A stretch of DNA of 40,380 bases from an uncultured Collinsella sp. (GCA_900545075.1 UQXT01000005.1:1-40380), one strand, 5' to 3'. Positions 23,341-32,764 are shown, counted from the stretch's first letter. Numbers and translations are program-made. Notes: a model not told the origin generated them from the sequence alone.

Positions 23341-26300
23341 ATGGTCTCTCGTATCTACGTGGAGAAGAAACCCGGGTTCGACGTCGAGGCTCAGCAGCTC
23401 AAGGGCGAGCTGACCGAGATTCTCGGCATCAAGGGCATCGAGGCCCTGAGGATCATCAACCGCTACGACGTCGAGGGCATCGACGAGGAGCTTTTCCGCT
23501 CCTGCGTGCCGACCGTCTTTAGCGAGCCCCAGGTCGATGTGACCTACGACGAGCTCCCCGCAAGCGATGGCGCCGTCTTTGCCGTCGAATTCCTGCCTGG
23601 CCAGTTTGACCAGCGCGCCGACTCCGCCAGCGAGTGCGTGCAGCTCATCAGCCAGGGCGAGCGCCCTGCCGTGCGCTCCGCCAAGGTCTATATGATCTCG
23701 GGCGCTCTGGACGAAGCCGCCATCGAGGCCATCAAGCACTACGTGGTGAACCCCGTCGAGGCGCGCATCGCCTCGCTCGACCTGCCCGAAACGCTGTACA
23801 TGGAGACACCCGAGCCGCAGCCCGTCGAGGTGCTCGACGGTTTCCGCGAGCTCGACGAGGCCGGCCTTGCCGCCTTTATCGCCGATCGCGGCCTTGCCAT
23901 GGACGAGGCAGACATCGCCTTCTGCCAGCAGTACTTCCGCGATGAGGACCGCGACCCCACCATCACCGAGATCCGCGTGATCGACACCTACTGGTCCGAC
24001 CACTGCCGCCACACCACCTTCGGCACCGTCCTGGACGACGTGACGATCGACGACGCCGTGGTGCAGCAAGCCTTCGACCGCTACATGGAGATGCGCCACG
24101 AGCTCGGTCGCGACGCCAAGCCCGTCTGCCTCATGGACATGGGCACCATCGGCGCCAAGTACCTCAAGAAGACCGGCGTCATGACCGATGTCGACGAATC
24201 CGAGGAGATCAACGCCTGCACCGTCAAGGTGAAGGTCGATGTCGACGGCGAGGACCAGGACTGGCTGTTCCTGTTTAAGAACGAGACCCACAACCACCCG
24301 ACCGAGATCGAGCCCTTCGGCGGTGCCGCCACCTGCGTGGGCGGCGCCATCCGCGACCCGCTCTCGGGCCGCAGCTATGTGTACCAGGCTATGCGCGTCA
24401 CCGGTGCCGGCGACCCCACCGTCCCGGTTTCCGAGACGCTCGAGGGCAAGCTGCCGCAGCGCAAGCTCGTGACCACTGCTGCCGCCGGCTACTCCAGCTA
24501 CGGCAACCAGATCGGCCTTGCCACCGGTCAGGTCAACGAACTCTATCACCCCGGTTACGTGGCCAAGCGCATGGAGGTTGGCGCCGTCGTGGGCGCTACC
24601 CCGGCAAACCACGTTCGTCGCGAGTGCCCCGCCCCCACCGACAAGATCATCCTGCTGGGCGGCCGCACCGGCCGTGACGGCATCGGTGGCGCCACCGGCT
24701 CCTCCAAGACCCAGAACACCGAGTCCATCGAGACCTCGGGTGCCGAGGTCCAGAAGGGCAACGCCCCGGTCGAGCGCAAGCTGCAGCGTCTGTTCCGTCG
24801 CGGCGATGCCTGCCGTCTGATCAAGCGCTGCAACGACTTTGGCGCCGGCGGCGTCTCGGTCGCCGTGGGCGAGCTTGCCGACGGCCTGTATGTCGACCTG
24901 GACACCGTGACCAAGAAGTACGACGGCCTGGACGGCACCGAACTCGCCATTTCCGAGTCCCAGGAGCGCATGGCCTGCGCCGTCGCCGACGGTGACGTCG
25001 AGGAGTTCATGGGCTACGCCGCCGAGGAGAACCTGGAGGCAACCGTCATCGCCGAGGTTACCGCCGAGCCGCGCATGCGCATGGCCTGGAACGGCGTTGC
25101 CATCGTCGATCTGTCCCGCGAGTTCCTCAACTCCAACGGTGCGCCCAAGCACCAGGTCGCCCACGTCTGCGCCCGCAGCGTGTGGCAGCCCAGCTGGGCC
25201 GGCACCACGCTTGCCGAGCGCATGACCTCGCTTGTCACCGACCTCAACGTCGCTTCCAACAAGGGCCTTTCCGAACGCTTCGACTCCACCATCGGTGCCG
25301 CGACCGTGCTCATGCCCTTTGGCGGCAAGACGCAGCTCACCCCGAGCTCTGCCATGGTCGCCAAGTTCCCCGTGGACGGCGAGACCACCACGGCGAGCGC
25401 CATGGCATGGGGCTTCAACCCCTATCTGATGGAGGCCGACCAGTTTGCGGGCGCCTACCTGTCCGTGGTCGAGTCCATTGCCAAGCTCGTTGCCGCCGGC
25501 TTTGAGCACAAGCGCGCCTACCTCTCCTTCCAGGAGTACTTTGAGCGCCTGCGCACCGAGGCCGAGCGTTGGGGCAAGCCCATGGCGGCCGTCCTGGGCG
25601 CCCTCATGGCCCAGGTCGACCTGGGTGCCGGCGCCATCGGCGGCAAGGATTCCATGAGCGGCTCGTTTGAGGACGAGGCCGGCGAGCTCAACGTTCCGCC
25701 GACCCTGATCAGCTTCGCTGTCGCCGTGGGCAAGGCGGCCCGCGCCGTCTCCCCCGAGTTCAAGGGTCTCACACATCGCGTCGTCCGTATCGCCCCCGCC
25801 ACCTATGGCGAGGACTACCGTCCCGACGCCCAGCAGTTGCTCGCCGCGTTTGACGCCGTCGAGGCGCTCACTGCTACCGGCAACGCCCTGGCCATATCCA
25901 CGCCCGGCTACGGCTGCGGCGCCGAGAGCCTCTTTAAGATGTGCGTCGGCAACCAGATCGGTATCGAGCTTGCCGAGGATGTAGACGTGGAGAGCCTCTT
26001 CACCCCGCTCTACGGCAGTTTTATCGTCGAGCTCGCCGAGGACGCCGAGCTGCCCGAGGTCGCCGACGGCGTTGTCGTCGAGCCCCTGGGCACCACCGTC
26101 GAGGGCTATGTCATCGACACCGGCTCCGAGGTCATCGAGCTCGCCGAGCTCCAGGAGGCCTGGGAGAGCGGCATCGAGGGCGTCTTCGCCTACCGCAGCG
26201 CCGGCGAGACCCCCGAGGTCGAGACCATCGACTTCCGCGCCAAGGATATCCACGTGTACGGCGGCGCCAAGATCGCCCGCCCGCGCGTGATCATCCCCGT

Positions 26301-27087
26301 GTTCCCCGGCAACAACTGCGAGTACGACAGCGCCCGCGCCTTCCGTGCCGCCGGTGCCGAGGCCGACACCTTCGTGATCAACAACCTCACGCCCGAGGCC
26401 GTCGCCGAGAGCACCCACGAGCTTGCCCGCCGCATCCGTGCAAGCCAGATCGTTATGATCCCCGGCGGCTTCTCGGGCGGCGACGAGCCCGACGGCTCTG
26501 CCAAGTTCATCACGGCGTTCTTCCGCGCTCCCGAGGTCACCGAGGCAGTCCGCGACCTGCTCAAGGCCCGCGATGGCCTGATGCTGGGCATCTGCAACGG
26601 CTTCCAGGCCCTGATCAAGCTCGGCCTGGTGCCCTGCGGCGACATCGTCGACGCCACGCCCGATGCGCCCACGTTGACGTTCAACACCATCGGTCGCCAC
26701 CAGAGCCGTCTGGTGCGCACCCGCATCTCGTCCAACTTGTCCCCGTGGCTGTCGCAGTGCAGCCTGGACGACCCCTATACCGTCGCCATCAGCCACGGCG
26801 AGGGCCGCTTTGTCGCCAATGACGAAGTGCTCGCCCAGCTGATCGCCAACGGCCAGGTCGCCACGCAGTACGTGGGCGAGAACGGCAAACCCAGCATGGA
26901 CCTTTCCGTCAACCCCAACGGCTCCGCACTCGCCATCGAGGGCATCACGAGCCCCGACGGCCGTGTCCTGGGCAAGATGGGCCATGCCGAGCGTCGCGGC
27001 GACAACCTGTACTGCAACGTGCCCGAGCATGTCCCCGGCGACAAATTCATGCCGATCTTTGAGAGCGGCGTAGCCTACTTCGCTTAA
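23341..27087 (+). CDS. purL: Phosphoribosylformylglycinamidine synthase, single-chain
   Basis: The 1248-residue enzyme converts FGAR, ATP and glutamine to FGAM in purine synthesis. It is the large form that carries both synthase and glutaminase on one chain, instead of separate PurS, PurL and PurQ. Synthase motifs include TYWSDHCRHTTF (substrate loop), FKNETHNHPTEIEPFGGAATCVGG and KDSMSG. The glutaminase domain starts near 980 (VIIPVFPGNNCEYD), with nucleophile Cys1085 in LGICNGFQA and His1152/Glu1154 in SHGEGRF. The ATG has AGGAAGG nearby. It stands alone rather than in a pur cluster and ends at a strong terminator. The codon bias is very high, which produces an equally long antisense open frame. 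Confidence 0.97.
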   Translation: MVSRIYVEKKPGFDVEAQQLKGELTEILGIKGIEALRIINRYDVEGIDEELFRSCVPTVFSEPQVDVTYDELPASDGAVFAVEFLPGQFDQRADSASECVQLISQGERPAVRSAKVYMISGALDEAAIEAIKHYVVNPVEARIASLDLPETLYMETPEPQPVEVLDGFRELDEAGLAAFIADRGLAMDEADIAFCQQYFRDEDRDPTITEIRVIDTYWSDHCRHTTFGTVLDDVTIDDAVVQQAFDRYMEMRHELGRDAKPVCLMDMGTIGAKYLKKTGVMTDVDESEEINACTVKVKVDVDGEDQDWLFLFKNETHNHPTEIEPFGGAATCVGGAIRDPLSGRSYVYQAMRVTGAGDPTVPVSETLEGKLPQRKLVTTAAAGYSSYGNQIGLATGQVNELYHPGYVAKRMEVGAVVGATPANHVRRECPAPTDKIILLGGRTGRDGIGGATGSSKTQNTESIETSGAEVQKGNAPVERKLQRLFRRGDACRLIKRCNDFGAGGVSVAVGELADGLYVDLDTVTKKYDGLDGTELAISESQERMACAVADGDVEEFMGYAAEENLEATVIAEVTAEPRMRMAWNGVAIVDLSREFLNSNGAPKHQVAHVCARSVWQPSWAGTTLAERMTSLVTDLNVASNKGLSERFDSTIGAATVLMPFGGKTQLTPSSAMVAKFPVDGETTTASAMAWGFNPYLMEADQFAGAYLSVVESIAKLVAAGFEHKRAYLSFQEYFERLRTEAERWGKPMAAVLGALMAQVDLGAGAIGGKDSMSGSFEDEAGELNVPPTLISFAVAVGKAARAVSPEFKGLTHRVVRIAPATYGEDYRPDAQQLLAAFDAVEALTATGNALAISTPGYGCGAESLFKMCVGNQIGIELAEDVDVESLFTPLYGSFIVELAEDAELPEVADGVVVEPLGTTVEGYVIDTGSEVIELAELQEAWESGIEGVFAYRSAGETPEVETIDFRAKDIHVYGGAKIARPRVIIPVFPGNNCEYDSARAFRAAGAEADTFVINNLTPEAVAESTHELARRIRASQIVMIPGGFSGGDEPDGSAKFITAFFRAPEVTEAVRDLLKARDGLMLGICNGFQALIKLGLVPCGDIVDATPDAPTLTFNTIGRHQSRLVRTRISSNLSPWLSQCSLDDPYTVAISHGEGRFVANDEVLAQLIANGQVATQYVGENGKPSMDLSVNPNGSALAIEGITSPDGRVLGKMGHAERRGDNLYCNVPEHVPGDKFMPIFESGVAYFA

Positions 27088-27124
27088 AGCTTTCCCATCG
27101 GGTACAATCCCCTCGGGTAACAAC

Positions 27125-27161
27125 ACCCGCCACCGGCACCCCCGGTGGCGGGTTCTTTTTT
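27125..27161 (+). terminator. Terminator of purL
   Basis: ACCCGCCACCGG and CCGGTGGCGGGT form a near-perfect stem followed by TCTTTTTT, 38 bp after the purL stop. Confidence 0.92.
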
Positions 27162-27188
27162 GCTTTGCGCGTATAGGAGAAGGACATC

Positions 27189-28124
27189 ATGGAAAGCCGC
27201 AAGCCGTATCTCGCCACCCTGCCCGGACTCATCCTGGGCTGTCTCGTTTGCTGCGCGCTCTGGGGCTCCGCCTTCCCCTGCATCAAGATCGGCTACGGCC
27301 TCTTTGGTATTCCCGCGCACGACAGCGCCTCGCAGCTGCTCTTCGCGGGCCTGCGCTTCACCCTTGCCGGCATGCTGGTCATTGTTGGCATGAGCGTGGC
27401 CCAGCGCCGACCGCTCGTTCCGCAAGCGCGCGATATCAAGCCCATCTGCATCTTGTCGCTCTTCCAGACTATCGGGCAGTACTTCTTTTTCTACCTGGGC
27501 CTCTCGCGCGCCAGCGCCATGTCGAGCTCCATCATCGAGGCCAGCGCCAACTTCCTCGCAATCCTCTTTGCCGCCCTGGCATTTCACACCGAGAAGCTCA
27601 ATGCGGCCAAGGTGCTTGGCTGTGCGCTGGGCTTTGCCGGCGTCGCGCTCGTCAACCTTTCGGGCGCGGACGGCACCTTTGGCTTTACGCTCGACGGCGA
27701 GGGTTTTATCCTAGCCTCCACCGTCGCGGGTGCCCTTTCGACCTGCCTGATCGGTATCTTCTCGCGTGAGCACGACGGCGTCTTGCTTGCCGGGTGGCAG
27801 TTCTTGGTCGGCGGCCTGGTCCTCACCGCCATCGGCTTTTTGATGGGTGGCGCGCTCTCCCCCACGGCGATTGCCCCCGCCATCGCGCTCATCATCTACA
27901 TGGCGCTTATCTCCGCGGTCGCCTACTCGCTGTGGTCGCGCCTGCTTGCCGTCAACCCCGTCAGCCGCGTCTCGGTCTTTGGGTTTATGAACCCCGTCTT
28001 TGGTGTGCTGCTGAGCGCGCTGCTGCTCGGCGAGGGCGCTGGCACGAGCCCCATTACCGTCATCGTTGCCCTGCTGTTGGTCTGCGGCGGCATCATCATC
28101 GTCAACAAACCCAAAAAAGCCTAG
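27189..28124 (+). CDS. EamA/DMT family transporter
   Basis: The 311-residue membrane protein has ten predicted helices in two EamA repeats, the drug/metabolite transporter layout. Repeat one starts CALWGSAFPCIKIG; repeat two ends near FGFMNPVFGVLLSALLLGEG, the usual signature of the second half, and the C-terminus is the expected short basic KPKKA. These proteins mostly export amino acids or metabolites; the substrate is unknown. GGAGAAGG precedes the ATG. It lies beyond the purL terminator, so it needs its own promoter, which I cannot see clearly. Confidence 0.9.
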   Translation: MESRKPYLATLPGLILGCLVCCALWGSAFPCIKIGYGLFGIPAHDSASQLLFAGLRFTLAGMLVIVGMSVAQRRPLVPQARDIKPICILSLFQTIGQYFFFYLGLSRASAMSSSIIEASANFLAILFAALAFHTEKLNAAKVLGCALGFAGVALVNLSGADGTFGFTLDGEGFILASTVAGALSTCLIGIFSREHDGVLLAGWQFLVGGLVLTAIGFLMGGALSPTAIAPAIALIIYMALISAVAYSLWSRLLAVNPVSRVSVFGFMNPVFGVLLSALLLGEGAGTSPITVIVALLLVCGGIIIVNKPKKA

Positions 28125-28271
28125 CGAGCTCACCTTTTTAAAGAGGGCGTTCGCACACTTTAGCTCAATGGAGCACACTGATTCTCGTTGATTTCGTACC
28201 GAGCCGCGGCGGCAGACGCTCGTCTTGCCGCACCGCGCCTGGGCGTTATGGCCGGTGGCCCCCGCAAACGC
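28125..28271. other. Short intergenic stretch, nothing recognised
   Basis: About 147 bp between the EamA gene and the bidirectional terminator, with one bulged hairpin near 28208-28234 and no gene. Confidence 0.4.
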
Positions 28272-28314
28272 AAAAAGGGCGCACGACCATCGCAACGGTC
28301 GTGCGCCCTTTTTT
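28272..28314. terminator. Bidirectional terminator
   Basis: AAAAAGGGCGCACGACC and its complement form a 17-bp stem with T-runs on both strands. It ends the EamA gene on plus and the GGDEF gene on minus. Confidence 0.92.
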
Positions 28315-29457
28315 CTAGCGTATCTGGGCGCCGGCTTTCTTTTTCTCGGCCTTGACGCGGTAGAGTTCCGCGTCGGCAGCGCGAAGCAAGTCTTGCCAGG
28401 TATCGACGCCATCACCAACCCGTGCGTAGCCGATGGACATCCGCAGCAGATACGGAACCTCGGCGCGCGCGAGCTCGTCGTTAATCGCCGAACACAGATC
28501 TATGATGTCCTGTTCCGCTGCTGCCTTTTGGAGCACCACGAACTCATCGCCACCATAACGTGCAATAAAGCCACCAGACGCCGAGCAGACTTCTTTGAGC
28601 GCAGCGGATATGACCTGAAGAGCGTGGTCGCCCTCCACATGCCCATAGCGATCGTTAATCTGCTTAAAGCCGTCGGCGTCCATCATGAGCAGATACACAT
28701 CTTCGGCCTGATCCACATTTGAGAAGAGCGACAGCATATAGGTCTCAAAACGGTTGCGATTGTTGAGGCCAGTCAACGGGTCGGTCGAGATGAGTTGCTC
28801 CTGGCAGATAATGTAGAGCAGCAACATGCTAATCATTATGCCGACACAAAGGCCAGGCACCGAGTATACGATCTGAAAGGTACCGCCCACCAGGGCCGGA
28901 ATGGCGAAAAATGCCAAGGTTCGATAGATAGCCTTCGTCTGCAGGCTCTCGACCCTGCGAGATTGCACAAACGCATGCAGGGACGTATGTATAACGTAAC
29001 AGTAGCTGACAATGGGCTGGATCATATAGGCAAAGCCGCGACGACACACGCCCTGCGAATCGATATAGAACAAGGCGTGCGTCCAGTAACTGGTAAAAGC
29101 CAGCACGACCACCAGAGCCGTAGGCAACGTTACAAGCACCACCCTATAGCGCGAGGTCACAAGGCGAGAGCCCTGCATCGTCTCGGAATAGATAAACCAA
29201 ATGAGACACGCGATGGCAAAGAGCGAAAACGAAACCGCGTTGGAAATCTAGTTGGCAGCAATACCCAACGTGCCGTCCGCACCATCCGAAAGCGTCCAGA
29301 TCATATCGAATAATATGTACGCGGCAGAGGTGTAGCCAAGCATGCTAAACAATAGCTGCAGGGTGCTCGAGAACAAGGAGCGACGACTTCGCGCGGCAAG
29401 CCCGATAAGAACAATCATGCATAGCAGGAATATCTCAATCTTGAGTGCCTTAACCAC
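28315..29457 (-). pseudogene. Membrane diguanylate cyclase (GGDEF), split by TAG
   Basis: Without one stop codon this would be a 380-residue membrane protein with several N-terminal helices and a C-terminal GGDEF domain (STDPLTGLNNRNRFE, MMDADGFKQIND, RYGGDEFVVLQK), which makes cyclic di-GMP. An in-frame TAG at 29248-29250, codon 70 from the GTG at 29457, lies between GIAAN and ISNAVSFSLFAIACLIW, inside a membrane segment. The frame continues in register with no other damage. The likely start is the GTG at 29457 (AAGGGA nine bases upstream); a TTG at 29475 is also possible. A shorter product could restart at the ATG at 29178 and keep the full GGDEF domain with fewer helices. The cause may be a recent nonsense mutation, read-through or a base-call error. 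Confidence 0.8.
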
Positions 29458-29522
29458 CAGACGCCATCCCTTCAATATCCGAATGGTCAGAATCGCCCAA
29501 TTCGAATCAGGGCAATAAACAC

Positions 29523-29547
29523 CCCTTTACTCCGCAGGGGTAAAGGG
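29523..29547. other. 8-bp hairpin upstream of the GGDEF gene
   Basis: CCCTTTAC and GTAAAGGG enclose a nine-base loop between the permease terminator and the GGDEF gene. It has no T-run and could be part of the control region. Confidence 0.4.
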
Positions 29548-29558
29548 AATCACAGCAA

Positions 29559-29600
29559 AGCGCCCGAACATCACTGCAAAACAGTTTCTGTTCGGGCGCT
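29559..29600 (-). terminator. Terminator of the KDG permease gene
   Basis: A 12-bp perfect stem (AGCGCCCGAACA and its complement) has a smaller ACTG/CAGT hairpin inside. The T-run after it is weak (TTTGCTG), so termination may be partial. Confidence 0.65.
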
Positions 29601-29646
29601 CGGACGGCGCGAATTGCACGCCGGAATCAATTATCGGTAACGGCCG

Positions 29647-30669
29647 TTACTCGCCATCGATGTCGGTCGCGACGGCCTCCTCGATGGCCTCGACACCGGC
29701 AGGCGACAGGTCCTCCTTGCCCTGGCAGAACTTCTTGTCGACCCAGCCGGTCAGAATCGGAGCCATGATTGCCGTGATGATAACGGCAGTGGCGATCTGG
29801 GCGTACGCGGTGGGCGCAAGCTCGGCGTAGCGCGGCGCGACCTCGGCGAGAGCAACCGGCGTGGTCATAGCCGTGCCGGCGATGGTGGAACAAGCCACGG
29901 CAGCCTTGCCGTTACCACCGCACAGGCGCTCGAACGCAAAGGTGATGGGACCGACGACAAACAGCGTGACAAGGCCCAGCAAGATGCCGGAAATACCACC
30001 GGCGATGAAGCTCGAAAGGCTCATGGACGCACCGAGCTGAAAACCAATTACAGCGATCGCGGGATTGGCGCCGGGAACCAGCAGGTTCTTGATAAACGGG
30101 AACAGGTTGCCCAGAACCATGCCGATAACGAGCGGCAAAATGGAGCCGATGATAGTACCGACAGGGATGTTGGCAAGACCCGAAACACCAAGGACGATCA
30201 TCGTGACGGCGGGGCCGGCCGTAAAGAACAGGATACCGACGGCGCCCTGCTCGGACTCATCGCCGAACTCGCCCATGATGCCCGTATAGAGCGCCATGTT
30301 GCAAAACGTAATGCCGCCGATGATAGACACGGAGCTCAGACCCAGGAAGTTGTCGTTAAAGAAATATGCCACGCCTAGGCCGAGAGCCGCTGCGACGACC
30401 AGCTTGGGAATCAGCACGACGATACCGGTCTTGATGGCGCCCGGCGTGGACTTAAAGCTGATGCCGGCGCCCACGAACAGCAGGATCGCGGCGACGATGG
30501 TATTGGAGCCACCGCGGCAGGCAGCCGTAAAGAAGCCGCCGATCTCAAAAACCTGCGGGCAGAAGGTGTTGAGCAAAAGACCGACGATCATCGGATAGAT
30601 CATGATGTCGCCCGGGATGCGCGGAACCTTGAATTTCTTTTGCTCGTTGGCAGTCGCTTCCTGTGCCAT
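29647..30669 (-). CDS. kdgT: 2-keto-3-deoxygluconate permease
   Basis: The 340-residue membrane protein matches the KdgT family of proton symporters for 2-keto-3-deoxygluconate, an intermediate in pectin and hexuronate breakdown. Typical segments are KVPRIPGDIMIYPMIVGLLLNT at the N-terminus, FVGAGISFKSTPGAIKTG, GGITFCNMALYTGIMGEFGD and GTAMTTPVALAEVAP near the end. About ten helices are expected. I start at the ATG at 30669, with GGGGGT upstream; ten further codons are open before it. No KDG kinase, aldolase or uronate gene lies nearby, so it is an orphan here. Overlapping palindromes ACCATGGT and TGGTACCA at 30734-30745 may be an operator. Confidence 0.92.
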   Translation of the reverse strand: MAQEATANEQKKFKVPRIPGDIMIYPMIVGLLLNTFCPQVFEIGGFFTAACRGGSNTIVAAILLFVGAGISFKSTPGAIKTGIVVLIPKLVVAAALGLGVAYFFNDNFLGLSSVSIIGGITFCNMALYTGIMGEFGDESEQGAVGILFFTAGPAVTMIVLGVSGLANIPVGTIIGSILPLVIGMVLGNLFPFIKNLLVPGANPAIAVIGFQLGASMSLSSFIAGGISGILLGLVTLFVVGPITFAFERLCGGNGKAAVACSTIAGTAMTTPVALAEVAPRYAELAPTAYAQIATAVIITAIMAPILTGWVDKKFCQGKEDLSPAGVEAIEEAVATDIDGE

Positions 30670-30733
30670 GAAACCCCCATTTCCGCTGACGCGGAACAAA
30701 AGCCCACGTCATGCTTTGCTACAGTAAAGTTTG

Positions 30734-30745
30734 ACCATGGTACCA
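30734..30745. promoter_or_regulatory. Candidate operator upstream of kdgT
   Basis: The overlapping palindromes ACCATGGT and TGGTACCA lie about 70 bp before the permease start. They resemble the TGGT/ACCA half-sites of GntR-type uronate regulators, but one site is thin support. Confidence 0.25.
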
Positions 30746-30819
30746 GAAGAAATAGACCAGCTCGGTGAAAAATTCGACAAGTTGGGATGGAACGAGATTC
30801 GGCGCCCGCGACGCCACCC

Positions 30820-31143
30820 CTATATAAGGCTCAAGACAATATAGAGTACGATGCCCGAGACGCAGCACCACAGCATCGATTTTGTCTTGACCGCCACGAC
30901 CACGACGCCGACGGCCGCAATCCAGGGAACCAAGGCAGGCCAGAGTCCCGCGTCGAACGCGCCGGGGCTCACCAAGTCGTTGGCGACCAGCGCGGCAAAG
31001 GCAGCGGGCGGGATATAGCCCAGGGCCTCGGTAATGCGGGGCGACAGGGTCCGCCCGCGCAAGGCGAACGCCGGCGCGATGCGAAAGAACGCGATAGCAG
31101 CCCACGACGACAGCCACAGAACCAAGAACTCGTTAACGGGCAT
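30820..31143 (-). CDS. azlD: Branched-chain amino acid export protein AzlD
   Basis: The 107-residue protein is the small partner of AzlC, with three or four helices (NEFLVLWLSSWAAIAFFRIAP, ALGYIPPAAFAALVANDLV, LVPWIAAVGVVVVAVKTKSMLWCCVSGIVLYIVLSLI). AzlCD exports branched-chain amino acids or analogues. Its ATG at 31143 lies 11 bases inside the end of azlC, with GAGGTG upstream, so translation is coupled. Confidence 0.9.
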   Translation of the reverse strand: MPVNEFLVLWLSSWAAIAFFRIAPAFALRGRTLSPRITEALGYIPPAAFAALVANDLVSPGAFDAGLWPALVPWIAAVGVVVVAVKTKSMLWCCVSGIVLYIVLSLI

Positions 31144-31825
31144 CGCGGGCACCTCTTCCGTCAAATACAGCATCGCACGCCAACGCAATGGCAATGCCGG
31201 CCACGACGCTTGCCGGCACGGCAATATTCGTGAGGCCCAAGAACTTGCATACGGCGACGGACACCGCGCCCGAAACCGCCGCGACAACGTTGCCGCGCGA
31301 CAGCCGCTGCGAAAAGAGCAGGCAGATAAAGAGCGAGGTGCAGACAAAGGCTGCAATGGCGGTGGGAACATCGACAACGGCGCCGACGATGGTGCCCATC
31401 GTACACGAAACGCCCCATGTTGCGATGAGGATCACGTTGAGCACAAAGGACTCGCGCGGGCCCCAATCCTCCCCTTCAACCAACTTGGCAAGCGAGATGC
31501 CATATGCCTCCTCGGTAAGTGTCGCGGCAACAGCCAGCGTCTGACGCTTCGAGGCACCCGTCAGATGCGGCGCGATCGATGCCGAGTAAAGCGCAAAACG
31601 CGAGGAGATGGCGGCAACGCTCGCGATAATCGAAGGTGCCGGCACGTCCGCCAGCCAAAGATTGCAGATAATAAACTGGCCGCTGCCCGTCACAAACGTG
31701 CTGCTCAGGGCAAAGACCATCCAGGGCTCCATTCCCGTCTGCCCCATGATCATTCCGCACGGCGCGCCTATTGCAACATAGGTAAGCATCACCGGCCAGA
31801 CGGTTCTAACGATTTTGAACACCAT
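31133..31825 (-). CDS. azlC: Branched-chain amino acid export protein AzlC
   Basis: The 230-residue membrane protein is the large AzlC subunit, recognised from YVAIGAPCGMIMGQTGMEPW, STFVTGSGQFI and SSRFALYSASIAPHL; six or so helices are apparent. I start at the ATG at 31825 (MVFKIVRTVWP), the usual family start; a longer frame to 31894 has no ribosome binding site. With AzlD it forms an exporter, here lying in the same window as the Liv importer. It is divergent from the HD-domain gene. Confidence 0.92.
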   Translation of the reverse strand: MVFKIVRTVWPVMLTYVAIGAPCGMIMGQTGMEPWMVFALSSTFVTGSGQFIICNLWLADVPAPSIIASVAAISSRFALYSASIAPHLTGASKRQTLAVAATLTEEAYGISLAKLVEGEDWGPRESFVLNVILIATWGVSCTMGTIVGAVVDVPTAIAAFVCTSLFICLLFSQRLSRGNVVAAVSGAVSVAVCKFLGLTNIAVPASVVAGIAIALACDAVFDGRGARDAR

Positions 31826-31905
31826 ACGCTTCTCATCCTGACAAGGTCTCCGAGCCACATGTAGCGATACGGCAGAATCATCATCCGACAGCAACCGAGT
31901 TCACC

Positions 31906-31911
31906 TACAAT
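31906..31911 (+). promoter_or_regulatory. Candidate -10 box of the HD-domain gene
   Basis: TACAAT about 40 bases before the ATG at 31952; the -35 region is poor. Confidence 0.35.
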
Positions 31912-31951
31912 TGCCACCGGATCGAAAGACACAACTTTTTAGGAAGTCATT

Positions 31952-32764
31952 ATGACAGCTATCGATCGAGACCGGGTGCGCGCGGCCTTCAAAAGCTACA
32001 CCGATGCCTACGACGCCACCAACCCACGCATCGCGCTCAAAATCGAGCATACGTACCACGTGGCCGAGGCATGCGATGCCGTAGCACGCGAGCAGGGCTG
32101 GTCGTCAGAAGATATTGACCTGGCATGGCTTTGCGGCCTGCTGCACGATATGGGCCGCTTCGAGCAGCTGCGACGCTGGGACACCTTTAAGGACGCCGAG
32201 AGCATGAGCCATGCAGCGCTGGGCATCGAGGTCCTCTTTGGCGAGAATCCCGCCGATGCACCCGCCGTAACGAGCATCCGCGACTTTATCGATGACCCGG
32301 CAGAAGATGAGCTCATCCGAGCGAGCATTGCCTATCACAGCGATTTCCGTCTACCCGCACAGCTCGACGAGCGCACGCGGAGCTTCTGCGACATCGTGCG
32401 CGATGGCGACAAGATCGACATTATGCGCACCATCGCCGACAGCACCGTCGACACCATCCTCAAAGTGGATGAGGACGCGTTTCTGGCCAGCCGTTTCTCG
32501 GCACCGACGCTGGCCGCCTTTGACGAGCACCGCTGCGTCGCGCGCGACGAGCGCAACGAGCCGGCGGACTACCTGGTGGGACTCATCTGCTTTATGTTTG
32601 AGCTCGTCTATCCAGCGAGCCGCACGCTGGCGCGCGAGCAGGGCGATATCTACCGCCTGCTCGACGCGCCCTTTGGCATTACGCGGCCCTTTACCGACCC
32701 CGCCACGCAGGCAACTTGGAGCCGCCTTAAGGACGAGATGCGCGACTGGCTGGCGCGCGCCTAG
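31952..32764 (+). CDS. HD-domain phosphohydrolase-like protein
   Basis: The 270-residue cytoplasmic protein has an HD domain with the metal-binding pattern His36 (TYHVAEA), His65-Asp66 (LLHDMGRF), His87 (SMSHAAL) and an Asp in RDGDKIDIM. HD proteins hydrolyse phosphate esters such as nucleotides or cyclic dinucleotides; the substrate is not evident. AGGAAG lies seven bases before the ATG. Its stop codon shares bases 32761-32763 region with that of etfA: the convergent genes overlap by 4 bp, so there is no terminator between them. Confidence 0.85.
   Translation: MTAIDRDRVRAAFKSYTDAYDATNPRIALKIEHTYHVAEACDAVAREQGWSSEDIDLAWLCGLLHDMGRFEQLRRWDTFKDAESMSHAALGIEVLFGENPADAPAVTSIRDFIDDPAEDELIRASIAYHSDFRLPAQLDERTRSFCDIVRDGDKIDIMRTIADSTVDTILKVDEDAFLASRFSAPTLAAFDEHRCVARDERNEPADYLVGLICFMFELVYPASRTLAREQGDIYRLLDAPFGITRPFTDPATQATWSRLKDEMRDWLARA

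Noticed and set aside
21393..23522. A 709-codon plus-strand frame antisense to the antiporter gene
   Set aside because: The product is Arg/His/Glu-rich with no domain and runs through the hom terminator and the purL start in a different frame.
27103..27108. TACAAT as promoter of a small RNA ending at the purL terminator
   Set aside because: There is no -35 partner and the product would be only about 50 bases of terminator hairpin; chance is the simpler reading.
23323..27126. A 1267-codon open frame antisense to purL
   Set aside because: It mirrors the strong G/C bias at third codon positions of purL; it is rich in Gly, Ala, Val, Leu and Asp with no family motif. The sense strand has every PurL motif.
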